Source: Actinostola sp. cb2023
Taxonomy: Eukaryota; Cnidaria; Anthozoa; Actiniaria; Actinostolidae
Length of the DNA stretch: 64,000 nucleotides
Direction of reading: 5' to 3'
NCBI GenBank assembly: GCA_033675265.1
Contig: JAUJYZ010001573.1
Location: forward strand, 124,001 to 188,000
Of the stretch, positions 50,950-62,993 are shown piece by piece (the stretch's first letter is position 1; the number at the start of each line of letters is the position of its first letter). The notes below the pieces were generated by a model that did no database searches, was not told the DNA's origin, and was given only the letters and a program-made list of their open reading frames with translations. Made by a program: the position numbers and the translations under genes.

Positions 50950-52250
50950 GAGGTACAAACAAGTTTGTCCGTCTGAAGGCGAACTTGAGATGGTTAGCTT
51001 GTTCCATTGTGCCAATGGCTAGAAATAACTCGCCAAAAAGTTACACCTTCTGAATGGGGAGTTGAATGTCATGCGCTTCATTAACCCAAGTAATCAGGCC
51101 ACCGCATCAGTAGGTTTGTAGTCTGTGTAGCGGCCCTTCAGGGCCGACAGGGCTGCTACACAGGGTACTAGATTCGAGGTAATAATTCCAGTCTATTTAT
51201 TACTCAAATGAGGAAATAATTCCTGGAGTCGTAATTATCCACATTTTGTCCAGAATGGCATTAAACAATTTATTGATGCCGGAGTCCAGGGCCATGCCGG
51301 ATGGCAATCATATCCACCAGAATGGCTGCTACGCTTTTTGTAATTCCATTTCCTTTGAACTAATAATAATAACAACAATAATAATTTTAATAATTCTTAA
51401 CCAAAGTATATACCATGAGTCGCATAAATATTTTTTCGTGTGCCTCTAGCGAAATTAGATAGGACCGATGGGGTCAGACTGATTGCCGTCTAAATCTAAA
51501 TATTTTTTTGTGGTTTATCGCAAACCAAATTGACAAGTGCCCCTAAGATAAAATCTACCACAAATATAACATTCTACTAAGCCTATGGAGGAGACTGTGG
51601 TAAGAGAACTACTGAAATACTACGTTATCGATCGGTCGCTTCCTATTTTTACGCGCGCAATTTCATGGGCTCGCTACGCGTTGTCACGAACTACTCTAGC
51701 AGCCCTTAATGTACCATCGATACATGAAATATTAATTAGTGATTTATAGAAAGAGTAAATAATCATGTACATCTTGTAGTTGTGATCTTTTGATTCCGAT
51801 GGTTATATTGTACGTATTACTACTACACCTGGTCATTATTATTATTATTATTAGCACTCTTAAACAGTAATTATTATACATACAATTAAGCCTATAACGT
51901 GAACATCTGTCACAATATCGTATTATGAAGGCACGTTCTATTTTTGTTGGCGAAATTGCTCTCAGAGTCCCAGCTTACTGCAATATTGTAAAGTTTCTAG
52001 AGAAATGCTTTTGCAAGCCTCAGTGATCATACCGATGTGATTGGCTGTGCGTCCTTGCGCGATGGTTAATTAGCGACTTTAGGGACCAGTGAACCCCAAA
52101 GGTCAAACACATAACTTTGATTTCATTGGTTGATTGTGACAATTAGGTGCAAATAACTAATCAGAGACAACTTCAGTTTAGGCCCTCGGCAGTCTCGTCT
52201 GTTAACTACACTCTCACGGAGATTCAAGGGAGGCCAGTGGCTGGATAGAC
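50950..52250. other. Region upstream of ZP paralogue B
   Basis: Contains a small hairpin near 51125-51170 (GTGTAGCGGCCC). No exon seen; the promoter should lie near its right end. Confidence 0.35.
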
Positions 52251-52296
52251 TTTGCAGGCATATTGTATTGATCCTCGTGTGTTGTACCATACCATC

Positions 52297-55200
52297 ATGA
52301 CAAAATCACTGATCTTATTCTTATGGATGGTCCTGGTTGGTGTGACAGTAGCCGGTAAGCGCTCTGTTAGTACAAATTAGCATGCGCCTTTCGCCTATCC
52401 CAGCTCGTTTCCCCTGCTGCGTCTGGTTTGCCGTACTCTGATATCCATTTCACAGCAAGTAACACCAGCAGCAACCAAACTTAAACGTTCATTTCTCGAG
52501 CTAACAGAAGCCGTTGCACTAGTGAAGGTTATTTGCTGGCCGCGATTTGATTCGATAGGCGTACGCTACCTTGTCTTTGTATTACACACACACTGTCACG
52601 CACACCCGAGAAGATGGCATTTGAAATCAAATTGAAGTCAAATTCGACAAGTTTGTTTGATTTCTGCTGCGAAAACGGTTAACATTTCCTCTCTTTTAGT
52701 TTCCCAGTGTTCGGGTATGCGATATTTGACACTGAGATACAGCTTATTTGAATAGTTTACGAGAATATAACTCTACCAAACCTAATTAACTAATTCTTGC
52801 TGCCGTCGCGCGCTGAGTGTTTCTCATGATAGCTTTTGCAATTTACACGATCGAAAATTCTCGAACTTTGCCAGTAATTCCATACGCCCTTGGGAATATT
52901 TCTATGGCCTCGCGAGTGGAGCAAACGTCTCCTAAGTTGAATAATTTATCACTAGATTTCTTGATAAATCAAATTACCGCAAAACCATCGAGCCGTGCCA
53001 GACAAGGGTTCACGGGTGTGGCGCCGTATTCGACACATGTTTCTCGCTCGAGTTTATTTATGAGGTCGCCTGTCGCGTCCCGCGAGTGACAGTCCGTCGT
53101 ACGAAACGAAATTTATTAATTACTAGTTTACTAGTCTTGGTTCGGTTGTGATTCACCGCTGTAGTGTAGCGGCTTTATCACTACAGCGCCGAGATAAGAT
53201 CTTTAGTAGTACGCCACTTAGTTTTATTGGCCTTATTCAGAACAGATTCTGAGTTCTTCGGCACTTCTTTATTTATCACTTAAGTAATTATTGAGACTTT
53301 ACAATAGACGTTCTCTGATCCCATGCTTTGAAGTCTCAGGAAGTGGTTGACAATGGAAATTACCTTCACTCGGGCTGCTGTAAATCGCTTGATTTACATA
53401 TAAATGCCCTTTGAAATAAAGAATTATTTTCACAGCGCGATGCTAAGTAGAAATGCATGCCATCGATATTACAAGTCCATTGAGTCGAAGACAGAACTGA
53501 TTCGGAATGCCAACTATAGCAGAATTTACATAACATTTTTTTTTTACTCATTTTTTTTACTCTTCGCTTGATCCTTGGGTATGTTTCTATGGCTTTGAAA
53601 AGTCGTCTAATTGAGATCTAATGCTCCTTTCATAGACCTGGGGTACTTAGCAATGCTTGATTCAATAAACAAAGCAAAGCCTCAGGGAGTTTGTTTGATT
53701 ACTTAATACCCTACAAATCCTAATTTGTCCCTTTGATTATGAAGGTTTTGCATGCACGGCTGAATGATTGATGTATAATTATGCGAATTCTACTCTCACA
53801 ATTTGATTATGAAGGTTCTTTGTTACCCATTGCACGGCTGATCGACTGCCTATTGGCAGATGTATAATTAGATGCATGACTGAATTCTACTCTCACAATT
53901 TAGATATAAATAAAATTTAATCATCTTTGATGCCCTTGACATCGTCCCTCTAAGCCGAAGTTGGAGTTGTGCAGACTAGGTGAATCAGAAAATGAATTTT
54001 ACTAGTAGAGAAGGTCTGGTACCAGTCCCTGCTCGATTTGGAAGTGGCTAATTGTGGAGTTGTTCTGGTGAATAAAGAGAAGGTCTTTACTGAAAGAAAA
54101 GTGACTCGTTCATAAGAAAGCTTGTACTAATGAAATGTTTATGTTCTTTATTTGAAGATAACGCCACCACAGTTGCTCCTACTCCTGAGCCAACCACAGT
54201 TGCTGTTATGGAAAGTTATGGTAAGGACACAGTATCACAAGCATTGGACATTACTTTCATCATCAAAATCCATTTCATTCATTCATTCATTCATTCATTC
54301 ACCATATTCTTTTTTTTCTTTAAAAAAATTAAAAATTTAATTTTAAATGAACAAGGTATATTCTTAATAAAGTTGATTATTATATATTTTTTTCAAGTAA
54401 TTAATGTTATAGTTTTGTTCAATTGGTTCGAAAGTGAGGTTGGCAGGCATGTAATAACATACAGTTAATGTATAAAGACAGTTATGCCAGCCTCGACTAG
54501 AAACTATGCATTGTTTGTGGTCACTGGACTATAACTATTTGTTCATCTTCACTGATTCCCTGAACTGAAAAAGTGGGAAAATATAAATGCATATTTATTC
54601 AATTCCTTCATTTGTGCCATTTGTATACTTGTTTTCACTAAGTGTCCTGTTTCCTTCACGTTTCTGATTCTTTTCTGCAGGTCTTTCTGTTGAGTGTACC
54701 AGCGAGTACATGGAAGCGAGACTCGACATAAAAAAGCATTCTGGAGTCCGTCCAGACACTGTGGCTTTGGAAGACAGGAACTGCAAGATCACGAGAACTG
54801 AAGGTGACTACCTTTTCTTCAAAACCCAACTGGATGGCTGTGGCACCAAACACAACACCACAGATAAGGAAATCATCTACTACAACTCCATCTTTGCTGA
54901 TACTGGTGCAGGATCGAACAATGCCAAGATCTCCCGTGCTTTGCAGGCTGAGTTTCCATTCAAGTGTACCTACCCTCGTACTGCTATTCTCTCTGTAGTG
55001 TCTTTCTCTCCCAGACGAAAGGTTATTTACACCAGAGCATGTAAGTAGAAGCCTACGTACTATGAAATTTAATCCATTTTACTGTGGAAGGCCTGACTCT
55101 AAAAATGCAGGTAGTTTGTCGTTGACCTCAAATCGCCAACTGGGTTCTACAGCACATGCGTCCTGTGCTGGCCGCTAAGATAATCACCGAAGGCTCTAAC

Positions 55201-56796
55201 AACATGGTTTATCAACACGAGACATCACACTCTTCGCAAACCTTGGAGGAAGGTTATGTCGTCTTGTTATTTATCAATCATTAATTAAATTATTGTATCT
55301 TAACAGCTCATTATGGCAACTTTACCTATACCATGAACTTATTCAAGAGTGACAAGTTTGAGAACAAGCATGACGACTATCCAATTAGAATCGACTTGAA
55401 TGCATGGCTCTTTGTCGAGACGCATGTCGAGTCGAATGACTCCAAGCTGGCTCTGTTCAACGATCAGTGCTGGGCTACTCCATCAAGTGACCCAGAGGAT
55501 TCCGATGCTTATACTGTTATTGACAAAGGGTGAGTTAATATTGATAGTCACTTGGTATTAATCTATAATGGAGAATGCATCATCATCATCATCATTATCA
55601 TCATCACACACCAGCATGATATATAGACTACTGATTTAGTTATCTAGATGTTTTACCATTTATTGATTCCATTCTGCACTGTTAGTATGGCTCTGCAATT
55701 TTTTGTTGGATAAGTTTATATTAATAAGACACCAGATGAATAATTACTCAACAAGCTGCCTGTGGCTTGCCGAGTTGAAAAATGGGCTTTCTTTTTCTTA
55801 TGGCCACTGGGTACCAAGGCACAGGGGCGGATCTAGGGGAGGGGTGCAGGGGGTGCGCACCCCCTGGATGAGCTGATATCTAATGCATTATTGATGCTTG
55901 AGTTTGTACATCCTGATCATAAATGGTGCACCCCCTCCAAAAAGATGGTGCACCCCCTCCTAAAAAAATCCTGGATCCGCCCCTGAGGTGCATGTGCTCT
56001 GTGCCACTGAGGAAACCAAATGCTCATTGCTGAAGCCCGCTGAGTGAATGCTTATAGTGTCTTGTTTATTAGTGAGATGCGTAGGACACTCAGCTCATGA
56101 AATCTTTACACCCATTAGGTGCCAGAAGGAGAAGAAGGATAATATGAAATACGAGTACAAGAAGAATGAACCCACACAGCATTTTCAAGTTAGAGCCTTC
56201 CGTTTCACCACTGGAGATTCCAACGACGTGTACCTCCACTGTCGAGTCGAGGTCTGCCGTGAGGGTGATGATAACTCGAACTGTGCCAAGGGTTGTGCTG
56301 GTGTTGATCGTCGACGACGTTCGCTTACATCTGATGCTTCCAGTGAAATCTTGACAGTTGGAGTGATTAAGATCACCCAGGGTGCCAACGCCCAGTCCGG
56401 TAAGCTTAAATAACTGCAGCATCACCATCAAATATTCCCCTGTCGAACCTCCGGTAAGCGACCACCCTTGTGGTCAATTCAAGGAGCAATCGAGTACATC
56501 TGTCGCATGGGCAACAAGTTTGAGTATTCTCTTCTCATTTCTTGCTAACTCGCTCATCCAATGTTTTGGATGACTATATGTTGTTAATATTATAACTTAT
56601 TATTGTTATTGATTTTTTTCTAGCCACTGGCAATGCCTCATCATTCACTACCATCAGCATCATCGCTGGTGTCCTTGGTGTGCTTGTGATTGCACTAGTT
56701 GCTGTTCTGGTGGTAATCTACAAGAAGCGCCAAGGGGTCCCTGCCAACGTTGTGTTCAAGAAGGTCTCTGACGGAGAGCAGCAACTTATGGCTTAA
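52297..56796 (+). CDS. ZP-domain transmembrane protein, 6 coding exons (paralogue B)
   Basis: Exons: 52297-52354, 54158-54220, 54681-55040, 55307-55529, 56119-56399, 56624-56796, all with GT/AG ends and consistent phase, giving 385 aa. Residues 1-19 are a clear signal peptide (ILFLWMVLVGVTVA). Residues 20-41 are a short Thr/Pro-rich linker encoded by its own exon. The ZP domain spans about 44-300. ZP-N Cys are in SVEC, RNC, DGCG and FKC; ZP-C has DQCW, the RFTTGDSNDVYLHC motif, EVC and NCAKGC. A tetra-Arg at 299-302 followed by Ser is a furin-type site, the usual place where ZP precursors are cut to allow polymerisation. One transmembrane helix lies at about 339-361, with a 24-residue basic then polar cytoplasmic tail. 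The protein is thus a membrane-anchored precursor of an extracellular filament or coat. The exact biological role cannot be read from sequence. Confidence 0.92.
52360..54150. other. Intron 1 of ZP paralogue B
   Basis: Mostly unique DNA with a partial direct duplication around 53735-53900 (TTTGATTATGAAGGTT and GATGTATAATTA blocks). Confidence 0.5.
55822..55986. mobile_element. hAT-like MITE, copy 2, in ZP paralogue B intron 4
   Basis: Same family as 7204-7346, with an internal duplication of the GATGGTGCACCCCCTCC segment near the right end. Confidence 0.8.
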
Positions 56797-57344
56797 GCTC
56801 TGACTCCCTTAGGTTAGCTTCATCCTAGTAATCCTAGCTCTTTTAGCAGAACGAAAATATTTCGTTTCCAATTTAGTAGGAAGTTTTAGTAGCATTTATT
56901 TACCTTGCAAACCCGCGATGAACCTACCGCATTTAGGTTAGAAGCGACAACCTTACGACAGTTGTGTTCTCAGTATGACACAAGGCAACATTAAGGTTCA
57001 AAGGTGGATTTCATTCAAATGAAAGCCAACTTTTAAAGCTTAGTAACATACATTTTAGGGGACATTTTTTATTTTATTGACTTTTTAGTGTGTATGTAAT
57101 TGAATAGAGCTACATTTCAAATGTATGAAGTAAGGCGGCCGGTGTAAACTATGGGTCAAGTATAAGAGGGTTCCGTGCCGCAGCGAATGACTAGGCTTAC
57201 TTGACTTCTCGTCTGTGCTTGTTTGGTCCAATTAGAACCTAACCAAGACATGTTCGCTGTAGCATCAGCCTTATATATTCAGTTAGGTAACTTTAGCTTT
57301 TTTATTATGCTAAATTTGGTGATTTTTGTACTGAAAAGATTCTG

Positions 57345-57350
57345 AATAAA
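57345..57350 (+). terminator. Polyadenylation signal of the + strand ZP gene
   Basis: AATAAA lies 549 bases after the stop codon of the ZP gene, followed by a GT-rich stretch. The interval between stop and signal shows no repeat and is a plausible 3' UTR. Confidence 0.5.
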
Positions 57351-57429
57351 ATCTCTTGTTTGGAACAAAATGTTGCGAGTTTGACTTTGGATAACTAAAG
57401 CAGATTCTCCTCTACATACCCTTCCGCTT

Positions 57430-57560
57430 GGGCTAGGGGCGAATCCAGAGATTTGGCAAAGGGGGAGGGGGTTCAGGTTGGACATTGGTTTGTAAATATG
57501 TTTTTGGCAAAAAAGGTATTCGAATTTCCAAAAGGGGGGGAAGGGGCATGCGCCTCCTTC
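57430..57560. mobile_element. Degenerate relative of the GGGGCGGATC element
   Basis: GGGGCGAATCCAGAGATTTG and G-rich blocks recall the hAT-like MITE ends but no clean right end is visible. Confidence 0.4.
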
Positions 57561-58036
57561 AATTATGCGCTCAAGAATAAAATGGACCTTCAATTATGCT
57601 GATCCCAAGCTGCGCAGGCTACTATAGAGGCCGAATTATAACGAGATCGTTCGGAAATTCCGACTCCAGTTCCGTCGAGCTTTCGGACCGCAACACTTCA
57701 TCCCGAAGGTGTTCGGCTCAGAGGAAGTTCGTTGCAGAGAGTCAAGCATTTGACTTGATTCTTCTGTTTCATTGCATTCATTTTATTCAACAACTCTGTA
57801 ACCTAGCTTTAATTAATCTCTAAGCGTTGTTAGTTATTTAAAATATGTACCGCACAAGCACCAAATTACCCTGAAATCGATAACATACTCAGCTGTGATC
57901 ACGTGATATCATTCAACTCGGTCCCAGGCGTTCTCTCCCCTGGTCAAGCGCGAGGTCTGAAAACGAGGTGACGTCACATAATCAAACTTGACCTACAATA
58001 ATACGCGCTGATTCTCATTCAAAAGCCATGTACATC

Positions 58037-58200
58037 GGACATTTGTAACGCAACATTGTAACGCAGCATTTGTAACGCAACATTTGTAGCGCAACATTTG
58101 TAACGCAACATTTGTAACGCAACATTTGTAACGCAACAATATAACGCAACAATGTTGCGTGACAAGTTGCGCGATTTTGTGCCCGAATTACTTGGCCTTT
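58037..58200. repeat. AACGCAACATTTGT tandem repeat plus MITE end
   Basis: About eight 14-17 bp units are followed by GACAAGTTGCGCGATTTTGT, which matches the right end of the TTA-flanked MITE seen at 28552-28899. So it is probably an expanded remnant of that family. Confidence 0.7.
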
Positions 58201-58436
58201 AGTCATCTACTATAAATCTCAAGAGGTATTTCGATGTTTATGCGATGATACTTCAACGTATAAAGATTATCCTACAAGTAGCTATTTATTTTCTACTAGC
58301 TTTGATATAAATAAAGTTTCAAGAACAGTTCTTAATCTAGTTGGTGTAGATTTGCGATAGGGTAAGCAAGTATGGAAAACAACTCCTTTGCGCTTCACAT
58401 GAAGTTAGTACCTTGTATGTCGTTTCCTTTCTCCAT

Positions 58437-58900
58437 CCACAGGACACATGTAACACAATATACGCGTGACACAATGTACGCGTGACACATGTAACATAAT
58501 GTACGCGTGATACAATGTAGCCCAATTTACGCGTGACACAATGTCACACAATGTACGCGTGACACAATGTAACACAATGTGCGGGTGACACAATGTACGC
58601 GTGACACATGTAACATAATGTACGCGTGATACAATGTAGCCCAATTTACGCGTGACACAATGTCACACAATGTACGCGTGACACAATGTAACACAATGTG
58701 CGGGTGACACAATGTACGCGTGACACATGTAACATAATGTACGCATGACACAATGTAGCCCAATTTACGCGTGACACAATGTCACACAATGTACGCGTGA
58801 CACAATGTAACACAATGTGCGGGTGACACAATGTACGCGTGACACATATAACATAATGTACGCGTGACACAATGTAACACAACGCGTGACAGTACAACGC
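58437..58900. repeat. Higher-order tandem repeat (17 bp subunits, about 119 bp period)
   Basis: Subunits of the ACACAATGTACGCGTG type differ from each other in a fixed order that repeats every seven or so subunits, for three higher-order periods. Confidence 0.85.
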
Positions 58901-59100
58901 CAACAGAATCGCAACTAAACAAGGTTGTTCCTACTAGTCTGATTGACTATGTTGGTGTCGTTGTGTTGTACATGTGATGACGCCACGAGTTTCACTTCGA
59001 CGTCTCCTGCGGCTTTCCCTGGGGCTTAACGCGCCCAGATATCGGCGTTATACAAAGTACACTAGCTCATGTTCGCGTCCGAAAATTTACTGTACAGAAA

Positions 59101-59270
59101 TAGATGGTGGCGGCAGTACATTTTACCACAATCTTTTGCGAACCTAAATCAGTTCTACTCACATCTACAAACTGTCTGACACGTTTACATAACTAAAGCG
59201 GGTAGCAGCGTCAAACTTTACGAGGAATAGCGGTTTAAGCTCGCAAAGGATTATGGTATGATGTACTGAT
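59101..59270. mobile_element. Unexpanded copy of the 27841-29844 element
   Basis: Ends share the TACATTTTACCACAATC and CGCAAAGGATTATGGTA blocks, and the interior has a single copy of the 78 bp unit in reverse orientation (ACTGTCTGACACGTTTACAT). Confidence 0.8.
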
Positions 59271-59279
59271 CTGCACATG

Positions 59280-60230
59280 CAACGAGGAATGTTCTCCATA
59301 GTTGGACGTTCTTTGTGAGTACAAAAACCCACTACAATAAATACAGTCATTACTCTACTAGTGCAGTGCAGCGATTATGCAATTTCTCAATTTTTAAAGT
59401 GTCTGTTAACCTAGTAACCGTCCCTAGCAACGCTCTAGTAATACATAGTTTCGTTATTGTCTACTTGTTTTGAATTCATAAAAGTGTGTAAAACCTAAGA
59501 TTGCTTCTACTCTATTGTAAAAGCAAGATAAATAAAAGACTTATGTGACTATATGTTCATATATAAAATCTTTATAGTTCCGTCCGTAAACTCCACGTCC
59601 AGTCCACTTCCAGTGGACCGATTCCAAATTTTCCAATTTTCCTTCATTCAAATTTCTTTCTCTCTCATTTTTAGAATGCTATAAATTCAATTTACATAAA
59701 TTTATATATATTATTAACAAAATGTCGAATCATTGCAAGGTCGATTTCTCTAATGATATTGTTTAATTAATTTATTCTGACGATTCGCCGTCTTTATTAT
59801 TATTAGCAGCGTGATTCTGATTGGCGGCGCGTGGTTCATTATTATCATTACTATCTCAGCACCAAGATAAAATGTCCCTATTTAAATTACAATGGTGTGA
59901 TTATAATTGATTTGGTATTAAAAGCCTGTGAGGCACTATATGTTCATCCATATATTAATACTAATCAGCCAATGCCCAGTCTTACTTCTAGTCCTCACGG
60001 TCATGCTATACACAGGTAACCCGTCAAACGTATTCCAATGTAAAACCGCTGTACAAAAGACCGCAATTTGATTAATGGTACCCACTCCACTTTTCAATGT
60101 TCCCGAGTGTACTTGGACGAATGCGCATGCGTGTCAATCACCAACGAATGTTTTCCCAATCGATGTACGTCACTTCCGGTAATGTCAGTGATATTCGTAA
60201 GAAATGTGTCAGCTGACGCGTTCACTGTAC
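59280..60230. other. No gene seen
   Basis: AT-rich intergenic DNA. Confidence 0.4.
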
Positions 60231-60244
60231 ACGTGGGATGTACA

Positions 60245-61705
60245 GAATGGTGGGTACTGAATCACGTGACATCCTTCCTGGTCTCATCATTTACAAAGTA
60301 AAGAAGGCTTCGTCCAGATCTGTGAATGGTCCTACAAGTAGTATAGCTAGTGCAAACATGGCCTGTGGGTACTGAATCACGTGACAAGCTGCCTGGTCAT
60401 CGTTTACGAAGTGAAGAAGGCTTCGTCCAGATCTGTGAATGGTCCTACAAGTAGTATAGCTAGTGCAAACATGGCCTGTGGGTACTGAATCACGTGACAA
60501 GCTGCTTGGTCATCGCTTACGAAGTGAAGAAGGCTTCGTCCAGATCTGTGAATGGTCCTACAAGTAGTATAGCTAGTGCAAACATGGCCTGTGGGTACTG
60601 AATCACGTGACAAGCTGCCTGGTCATCGTTTACGAAGTGAAGAAGGCTTCGTCCAGATCTGTGAATGGTCCTACAAGTAGTATAGCTAGTGCAAACATGG
60701 CCTGTGGGTACTGAATCACGTGACAAGCTGCTTGGTCATCGTTTACGAAGTGAAGAAGGCTTCGTCCAGATCTGTGAATGGTCCTACAAGTAGTATAGCT
60801 AGTGCAAACATGGCCTGTGGGTACTGAATCACGTGACAAGCTGCTGGTCATCGTTTACGAAGTAAAGAAGGCTTCGTCCAGATCTGTGAATGGTCCTACA
60901 AGTAGTATAGCTAGTGCAAACATGTGGGTACTGAATCACGTGACAAGCTGCTTGGTCATCGCTTACGAAGTGAAGAAGGCTTCGTCCAGATCTGTGAATG
61001 GTCCTACAAGTAGTATAGCTAGTGCAAACATGTGGGTACTGAATCACGTGACAAGCTGCTTGGTCATCGCTTACGAAGTGAAGAAGGCTTCGTCCAGATC
61101 TGTGAATGGTCCTACAAGTAGTATAGCTAGTGCAAACATGTGGGTACTGAATCACGTGACAAGCTGCTTGGTCATCGCTTACGAAGTGAAGAAGGCTTCG
61201 TCCAGATCTGTGAATGGTCCTACAAGTAGTATAGCTAGTGCAAATATGGCCTGAGAGTACTGAATCACGTGACAAGCTGCCTGGTCATCGTTTACGAAGT
61301 GAAGAAGGGCTTCGTCCAGATCTGTGAATGGTCCTACAAGTAGTATAGCTAGTGCAAACATGGCCTGTGGGTACTGAATCACGTGACAAGCTGCTTGATC
61401 ATCGTTTACGAAGTGAAGAAGGCTTCGTCCAGATCTGTGAATGGTCCTACAAGTAGTATAGCTAGTGCAAACATGGCCTGTGGGTACTGAATCACGTGAC
61501 AAGCTGCCTGGTCATCGTTTACGAAGTGAAGAAGGCTTCGTCCAGATCTGTGAATGGTCCTACAAGTAGTATAGCTAGTGCAAACATGGCCTGTGGGTAC
61601 TGAATCACGTGACAAGCTGCTTGATCATCGTTTACGAAGTGAAGAAGGATTCGTCCAGATCTGTGAATGGTCCTACAAGTAGTATATCTAGTGCAAATAT
61701 GTCCT
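60245..61705. repeat. 113 bp minisatellite, about 13 units
   Basis: Unit contains GGGTACTGAATCACGTGACA and TTCGTCCAGATCTGTGAATG. Units are nearly identical. Three neighbouring units (60920-61150) share loss of a 5 bp GCCTG block, and every unit keeps a CACGTG hexamer. Confidence 0.95.
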
Positions 61706-61754
61706 GTTATCGAGGGTGACTTACCGAATAGAAGCGCGACTTGCATTGTTGGTA

Positions 61755-61815
61755 CGTTCATTCATTCATTCATTCATTCATTCATTCATTCATTCGTTCT
61801 TTCTTTCTTTCTTCC
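61755..61815. repeat. CATT microsatellite
   Basis: About nine tetramers followed by CTTT units. Confidence 0.9.
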
Positions 61816-62014
61816 AATCCATAAGCAACATCTTTAAATACACTGTTTCTGTTTGAGTTTATAAATATCATTCGTAGTAAGAGTTCCTCTTGTCCTTTTA
61901 AACCATGGCGACAACGTCCAGTGACTTGCAGTTGATTGCAACGTCATTGGATTCATTCAATTCATAATTATATAGTAACGAACACTACCCAGGGGGAGGA
62001 GGGCCGGGGTTGTG

Positions 62015-62323
62015 TTATACGAAGTCCCCTTCAGGATCATCGCCGTAGTTATGAACCCTTTGACGATGATGGTCAGGCAACGGCGACATTCGAGGACTTA
62101 CACCATGCTGCATTGATGACCTTGGGGAGGGGGCTGGGGATTTCTTTGGCGAGCCTCCTAATGGTGATGACGAGGGGAGGGGTGGGTCGCACATTGATGA
62201 CGTAGAGAATAGTTTGTACCATCCCATGCACAGGCTACTAAGGTCAAGGTCATCTAGGAGGATTTGGACCACGCCCATGAAGACTTTACGATCCATGCGC
62301 CCATAATCACCCCATACGATAAC
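62015..62323 (-). CDS. RIM-like active-zone protein, terminal coding exon with C2B end
   Basis: RIM proteins are presynaptic scaffolds that dock vesicles and calcium channels at active zones; the C-terminal C2B domain does not need calcium. This exon opens after an AG acceptor (62325-62324) and reads VIVWGDYGRMDRKVFMG, then QILLDDLDLSSLCMGWYKLF, the closing strands of the RIM C2B domain. A Ser/Pro-rich tail of about 58 residues follows to a TAA at 62017-62015. RIM C2B domains are normally close to the C terminus, which fits. The identification as RIM rather than rabphilin or synaptotagmin rests on the WGDYGRMD and GWYKLF signatures. The 1.6 kb intron between the two visible exons holds two tandem arrays. 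Confidence 0.85.
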   Translation of the reverse strand, partial: VIVWGDYGRMDRKVFMGVVQILLDDLDLSSLCMGWYKLFSTSSMCDPPLPSSSPLGGSPKKSPAPSPRSSMQHGVSPRMSPLPDHHRQRVHNYGDDPEGDFV

Positions 62324-62374
62324 CTAGGTAAGACCAAGAGAGCATACATTAGAGAACGAATGTCTAGGTATTGT

Positions 62375-62755
62375 GTTTATACAAGAGAGAATAAACTAGA
62401 GAGATATATAAATTAGAGAGCGAATCTCTAGTAACAGCTACAGCCGATCCAACTGATCCCGATTAGTACTGGATCGGCTGTACGCAGTCTAATCAGGTTT
62501 GTACAAGAGAGAATAAACTAGAGAGAGATATAAATTAGAGAGCGAATCTCTAGTAACCTGCATTACAGCCGATCCAACTGATCCCGATTAGTACTGGATC
62601 GGCTGTACGCAGTCTAATCAGGTTTGTACAAGAGAATAAACTAGAGAGAGATATAAATTAGAGAGCGAATCTCTAGTAACCTGCATTACAGCCGATCCAA
62701 CTGATCCCGATTAGTACTGGATCGGCTGTACGCAGTCTAATCAGGTTTGTACAAG
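62375..62755. repeat. About 125 bp tandem repeat, 3 units, in the RIM intron
   Basis: Each unit has AGAGCGAATCTCTAGTAAC and a hairpin made of ACAGCCGATCCA and its complement. Units differ by a few indels. Confidence 0.9.
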
Positions 62756-62993
62756 AGAGCATAAATTAGAGAGCGAAGGGGGATTTCGCTGATTGGTCGA
62801 TTGTATTTGACATGTTTGACGGCTGTCATTGATTAGGTGTCTGCATGAAAGTGAGATTCGTAACGGCCGCGACCAGAGGCTTTGTTGTTTCTCGCTGTTT
62901 CGCGGAACTCGCGGAACGCCGTACAAACATCGTATTGAAGAGTTTGACAAAACCTCTGGAACCAGGATAGTGCGCTCTTGAGCCGTGTACATT

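Noticed and set aside
52817..53089. Possible 90-codon gene inside ZP paralogue B intron 1
   Set aside because: No domain, no splice support, and ordinary intron composition.
60245..61705. CRISPR array
   Set aside because: Units are contiguous and wholly repeated with no unique spacers, and the genome is animal.
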